Source of the DNA: Sphingobacteriales bacterium
GTDB taxonomy: Bacteria > Bacteroidota > Bacteroidia > Chitinophagales > Chitinophagaceae
Length of the DNA stretch: 6,639 nt
Assembly (NCBI GenBank): GCA_023251215.1
Contig: JAHEZF010000091.1
Coordinates: 1 to 6,639 of the forward strand
Reading direction: 5' to 3'
Part shown: positions 4,087 to 6,639 of the stretch, in pieces
How positions within the stretch are numbered: position 1 is the first letter of the stretch
How the letters are laid out: each line of letters opens with the position of its first letter
Notes under the pieces: model-generated
What the model saw: the letters and a program-made list of their open reading frames with translations, nothing else
Database searches by the model: none
Told to the model about the DNA's origin: nothing
Made by a program: the position numbers and the translations under genes

Positions 4087-5682
4087 TTATTGACGCACCA
4101 ATTTATCTGTCCACTGCTCTGCACCGTTAGCAAAACGGATGATATACATTCCGCCTGATATACAGGGGGCAGTAATATTATTAATACCAATTGTCAGCCG
4201 CCCTTTACTGACGGGCTTACCGGCAAAGTCATAAATAGTGTACGTATAATTACCCGGGCTGCTTACAGAAATATTATCAGAATTGATAAGATTGGTTAGC
4301 ACCCGTGGTCTTGGATTGGTATTTGTCTGGCGCAGCGTAACAATATTTGAATAATACTGGCGGCCATTATCAAACGTTACATTTAACCGGTACTGAGCCG
4401 TATTTGTTACAAATGGTTTGTAAATAAAAGAACGGACATTAACAGGTGACTGTGTCACTGTGCTGAAATTTCTGCCGTCGGTGGAAATTTCCAGTATCAG
4501 TTCTGTTACCTGTTCGTCAGCATCAATGATCCAGTCGAACTGATGTTTGTCTCCATTTAATGCGCCATGCAATTCTAACCTTCTTAATGGTAAAGCACCT
4601 GCAGTAAAGCTTCCCTGCAATGAATAGGAGCCAAGGCTTGCATAGTTGGGAGCATATATGTTGCCCTTACCTTCTACTTTAAGATAATAATTTCCTGCAT
4701 TGAGGAATGTATCAATAACAGAGCTTAATAAAGTTCCCGGATTAAAAATATTTAATTGAGTTTGGGAATTATTGTATAAGGTAACCTGCATATCCAGGTC
4801 AGATCCTGCATTACCGGTGCCTACATTATAAGGAATAGCGCTTAATTGAAATCTTCCGTATGCAGGTTGGGTAAATTTGAACATATCCATGTCGGTATTT
4901 TGTTCAACAACACCGCTTACATTAAACTGGTTATTGATAAAATTAGCATGAGTGACCTGGTTAAAAGTAGCAGAATGATCATCCGGCCGGAAAGAAAAGC
5001 CATTGATAGTGGTGATCACACTCAGGTCGCTTTGAATGCTGGTGCATCCATAGGAGTTGGGGCCGTTATTCCATAACGTAAAATTCTGGTAATAGCCCAC
5101 ACCCATAATAGGCGCCCAGCCAATTTCACCGGTACCCTGTCCATAATTATAGTCGGATATTTTGACACAGTTGTTATCATAAGTGGACTGATGATACAAG
5201 CCAAGGGTATGGCCGGTTTCGTGGGAAGTGGCTTCTGAAATATTTTTTACATTATAATTCAGCAGTGCTGTAAAAACAAAACAGGGTGTATTATCGCCCC
5301 AGGTAAATGAACCTATAAAAGCAACGCCACCGGCTGAGCCATACCAGTCAGAAGTAATTGTGAGGATCACTCTCATCCTTCTGTTAGCAGGAGCTGCAAA
5401 GTACTTGGTAGAATCAGTGGTAACGTTGACATTAAATGGACGATAATCTTCAGCAACCCGGTTGAACACAGTTGTGATCTGCGTATTATTCAGACCGGAA
5501 GGTCCGCAGACGATCGGCGGGCCGATGTTCCAACTGGTATTGGCAACTGTTTGTCCGTCAAAATCGAGAAACACAACGGCAGAAGCAGATGGATAACTGT
5601 TTAACAGGGGTACTTGTGCTTTGGCAATTAGAGTACTGATCAGTGACAGTACCATAAGGCCGGATCGGAACAGGTTTTTCAT
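4087..5682 (-). CDS. Secreted zinc metalloprotease with PPC-like and T9SS C-terminal sorting domains
   Basis: This is a 531-residue protein with a signal peptide at about residues 1-22 (MKNLFRSG, a hydrophobic core, cleavage near AKAQ). The catalytic domain covers roughly 30-230. It holds the metzincin zinc motif HETGHTLGLYH (154-164, HExxHxxGxxH, with His154, His158 and His164 as ligands and Glu155 as catalytic base) and a likely Met-turn in WAPIMGVGYY (189-198, Met193). This resembles reprolysin-like (M12B-type) bacterial proteases, but the exact MEROPS family is not certain. Residues about 232-360 form a beta-rich module (DMDMFKF, GSDLDMQVTLYN, LNAGNYYLKVEG, GSYSLQGSF) like pre-peptidase C-terminal domains. 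Residues about 365-450 form another beta domain. Residues about 465-531 look like a type A T9SS sorting domain (YTIYDFAGKPVSKG, ISGGMYIIRF, DKLVRQ). I infer T9SS export to the surface or medium. The substrate is unknown. It has its own terminator and follows an exported protein gene on the same strand. Confidence 0.9.
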   Translation of the reverse strand: MKNLFRSGLMVLSLISTLIAKAQVPLLNSYPSASAVVFLDFDGQTVANTSWNIGPPIVCGPSGLNNTQITTVFNRVAEDYRPFNVNVTTDSTKYFAAPANRRMRVILTITSDWYGSAGGVAFIGSFTWGDNTPCFVFTALLNYNVKNISEATSHETGHTLGLYHQSTYDNNCVKISDYNYGQGTGEIGWAPIMGVGYYQNFTLWNNGPNSYGCTSIQSDLSVITTINGFSFRPDDHSATFNQVTHANFINNQFNVSGVVEQNTDMDMFKFTQPAYGRFQLSAIPYNVGTGNAGSDLDMQVTLYNNSQTQLNIFNPGTLLSSVIDTFLNAGNYYLKVEGKGNIYAPNYASLGSYSLQGSFTAGALPLRRLELHGALNGDKHQFDWIIDADEQVTELILEISTDGRNFSTVTQSPVNVRSFIYKPFVTNTAQYRLNVTFDNGRQYYSNIVTLRQTNTNPRPRVLTNLINSDNISVSSPGNYTYTIYDFAGKPVSKGRLTIGINNITAPCISGGMYIIRFANGAEQWTDKLVRQ

Positions 5683-5773
5683 AACAAGACGGATTTAGAT
5701 TTTTTTTTCAATAGGGACTAAGGATACGGATGTAAAAACGGATCATCTTTAAAATTTTTTCATTATAAAATGT

Positions 5774-6253
5774 TTATTCGTTTACCAGGTCATAAAAGTT
5801 TTTCTTAACCAGTATAAAATTCCCATTCTTTTTTTGTAATTCATACAGGTCGCCATGCTTAAAGCTCATTATCCTGCCGGAGTAGGTTATTGTTCCATCA
5901 GCATTGGTTATGCGGGACAAAGTGAACCGGGCACCGTTATAATTGCTGGAACGGATCACCACGCTGCGGATATTGTTATCTTCTTTACTGCTTACAGAAA
6001 TAACTTCACCTTCAAACTGGAATGGTGACTGGGTTTTTTCTGCAAGATTGATGTTGATATTGCGGCCTGCGGGATTGTCAAGCAGGGCATTCAGGTCGCT
6101 TACAGTAACCGTAATGTTATCCGGAAGATTCAGAAACAACTTTGGTTTGTTGTAATCAGGCTCATTAACGGGGACAGTCTGGTTTTGTGCAAAAGAGCAA
6201 ACGCTGTAAAGCGTAATGCTTACGCAAAGGACGTAGGTACGAAGGTTTTTCAT
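5774..6253 (-). CDS. Exported protein of unknown function
   Basis: This 159-residue protein has a typical signal peptide (MKNLRTYV, hydrophobic core to about residue 20, cleavage near SFAQ). The mature part of about 137 residues looks beta-rich, with segments LFLNLPDNITVTVSDLNALL (39-58), FQFEGEVISVSS (78-89), SVVIRSSNYNGARFTLSRI (97-115), GTITYSGRIMS (120-130), HGDLYELQKKNG (133-144) and FILVKKNFYDLV (146-157). I do not recognise a domain. There is no cysteine in the mature part and no T9SS sorting domain, so it is probably periplasmic. It is followed after 90 bases by the metalloprotease gene on the same strand, with no clear terminator between them, so they may be co-transcribed. That gives a possible but unproven functional link. 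The start ATG at 6253 is fixed by the signal peptide. Confidence 0.75.
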   Translation of the reverse strand: MKNLRTYVLCVSITLYSVCSFAQNQTVPVNEPDYNKPKLFLNLPDNITVTVSDLNALLDNPAGRNININLAEKTQSPFQFEGEVISVSSKEDNNIRSVVIRSSNYNGARFTLSRITNADGTITYSGRIMSFKHGDLYELQKKNGNFILVKKNFYDLVNE

Positions 6254-6286
6254 GTTGAATTTTTAAAGTCAATAGGATATTGTTCG

Positions 6287-6359
6287 GCAGTCTGGATTCT
6301 GACTGCAGTTTTCAGGGGGGACGGTGTTACAAGATTTGTGAATTATTTTAAAAACTGCA
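6287..6359. repeat. Overlapping competing inverted repeats upstream of the exported protein gene
   Basis: TGCAGTTTT (6304-6312) and AAAACTGCA (6351-6359) form a 9-bp perfect inverted repeat with a 38-base loop. GCAGTC (6287-6292) and GACTGC (6301-6306) form a 6-bp one with an 8-base loop. They share the central ACTGCA, so the two stems exclude each other. On the minus strand they lie 34-106 bases before the ATG of the downstream gene. The function is speculative. Confidence 0.4.
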
Positions 6360-6448
6360 AGTACCGGGTTTGTATAATTGGAAAAATCGAGGAGTAGTAC
6401 TTTGTACCGTTCGTAAAACTCCGGATAGAAAGAGTGGGTAAATTACTT

Positions 6449-6639
6449 TTAATATTGGTTTGTGCTTAGTAATACCAGCGTACAGGCTTCTCTTGTTTCA
6501 ATGCCTTTTTTAATTGCCCGTTCTGCCAGTTCATTATTTTCAGCGCCGGGATTAAAGATTATACGTTTGGGATTTAAAGAAAGGATATAATCATAATATT
6601 CCTGCTGGTGCTGGGGATTCAGGTAAAGGGTTACTGTAT
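6449..6639 (-). CDS. CoA-binding domain protein (C-terminal part, cut by window edge)
   Basis: The last 62 codons of a gene that enters from beyond position 6639 are present, ending in TAA at 6449-6451. The translation TVTLYLNPQHQQEYYDYI, then LNPKRIIFNPGAENNELAER (residues 21-40 of the piece), then AIKKGIETREACTLVLLS, matches the C-terminal half of the CoA_binding_2 (YccU-like, Rossmann-fold) family as I know it. In that family IIFNPGxEN and the ENGIxxxxxCTLVML-type strand are typical. Full-length family members are about 120-140 residues, so roughly half is missing here because of the window boundary, with no sign of mutation. The physiological role of the family is poorly known. The gene is separated by 195 bases from the next gene on the same strand. 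Confidence 0.85.
   Translation of the reverse strand, partial: TVTLYLNPQHQQEYYDYILSLNPKRIIFNPGAENNELAERAIKKGIETREACTLVLLSTNQY

Noticed and set aside
5696..5745. Repeated CGGAT words (three copies) in the 5683-5773 gap before the metalloprotease gene
   Set aside because: Five-base words in a short AT-rich gap are expected by chance, and spacing is irregular. No convincing promoter or terminator could be assigned here.
6404..6413. GTACTTTGTAC-like palindrome in the gap after the CoA-binding gene
   Set aside because: The 4-bp arms with a 3-base loop and no T-tract are too weak to call a terminator or operator.
1..6639. Whole-window search for CRISPR repeats, tRNA or rRNA, transposase, toxin-antitoxin or defence genes
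   Set aside because: No regularly spaced repeats, cloverleaf-like sequence or signature proteins of these systems were found. Every sizeable ORF on the coding frames is accounted for.

Overview
This window looks like a chromosomal segment from a member of the Bacteroidota, most likely near the Chitinophagaceae. That placement is an inference from four things: a type IX secretion (T9SS) protein of the PorT/SprT type next to ubiE/menG, a secreted metalloprotease ending in a T9SS-like sorting domain, TAnnTTTG-like promoter boxes in place of clear Shine-Dalgarno sequences, and short GC-rich palindromes scattered in and between genes. No rRNA, tRNA, CRISPR array, transposase, integrase or phage gene is visible.

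Layout. A plus-strand gene for a small exported beta-barrel-like protein (141-779) faces a minus-strand pair: ubiE/menG (menaquinone methyltransferase), whose 3' end overlaps the start of porT (854-2313). A short divergent region carrying an 18-bp perfect palindrome separates this pair from engB/ysxC on the plus strand (2411-3055), a ribosome-assembly GTPase. The 3056-3235 gap is filled largely by a long imperfect inverted repeat and a promoter for a tiny exported protein (3236-3460). The rest is on the minus strand. In transcription order it holds the last 62 codons of a CoA-binding-domain protein (6449-6639), an unrecognised exported protein (5774-6253), a 531-residue secreted zinc metalloprotease (4087-5682) and a YkuK-family RNase H-like protein (3521-3994). 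Terminators are visible after the metalloprotease and after the ykuK-like gene.

How the genes relate. Most are ordinary housekeeping genes: quinone synthesis, ribosome assembly, a nuclease-like fold protein and a CoA-binding protein. The coherent theme is export. PorT is needed for T9SS, and the metalloprotease carries a signal peptide and a C-terminal domain of the kind T9SS recognises. I see no complete new defence or mobile system.

The most interesting signal is a set of small palindromes. One with an 11-bp perfect stem sits in frame inside engB and adds a proline/glycine-rich loop between the G2 and G3 motifs of an otherwise well-conserved GTPase. Another is bracketed exactly by near-identical 11-bp direct repeats. 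A third lies just after the metalloprotease stop codon. Also notable is an apparent terminator for the metalloprotease that overlaps a good promoter for the ykuK-like gene.
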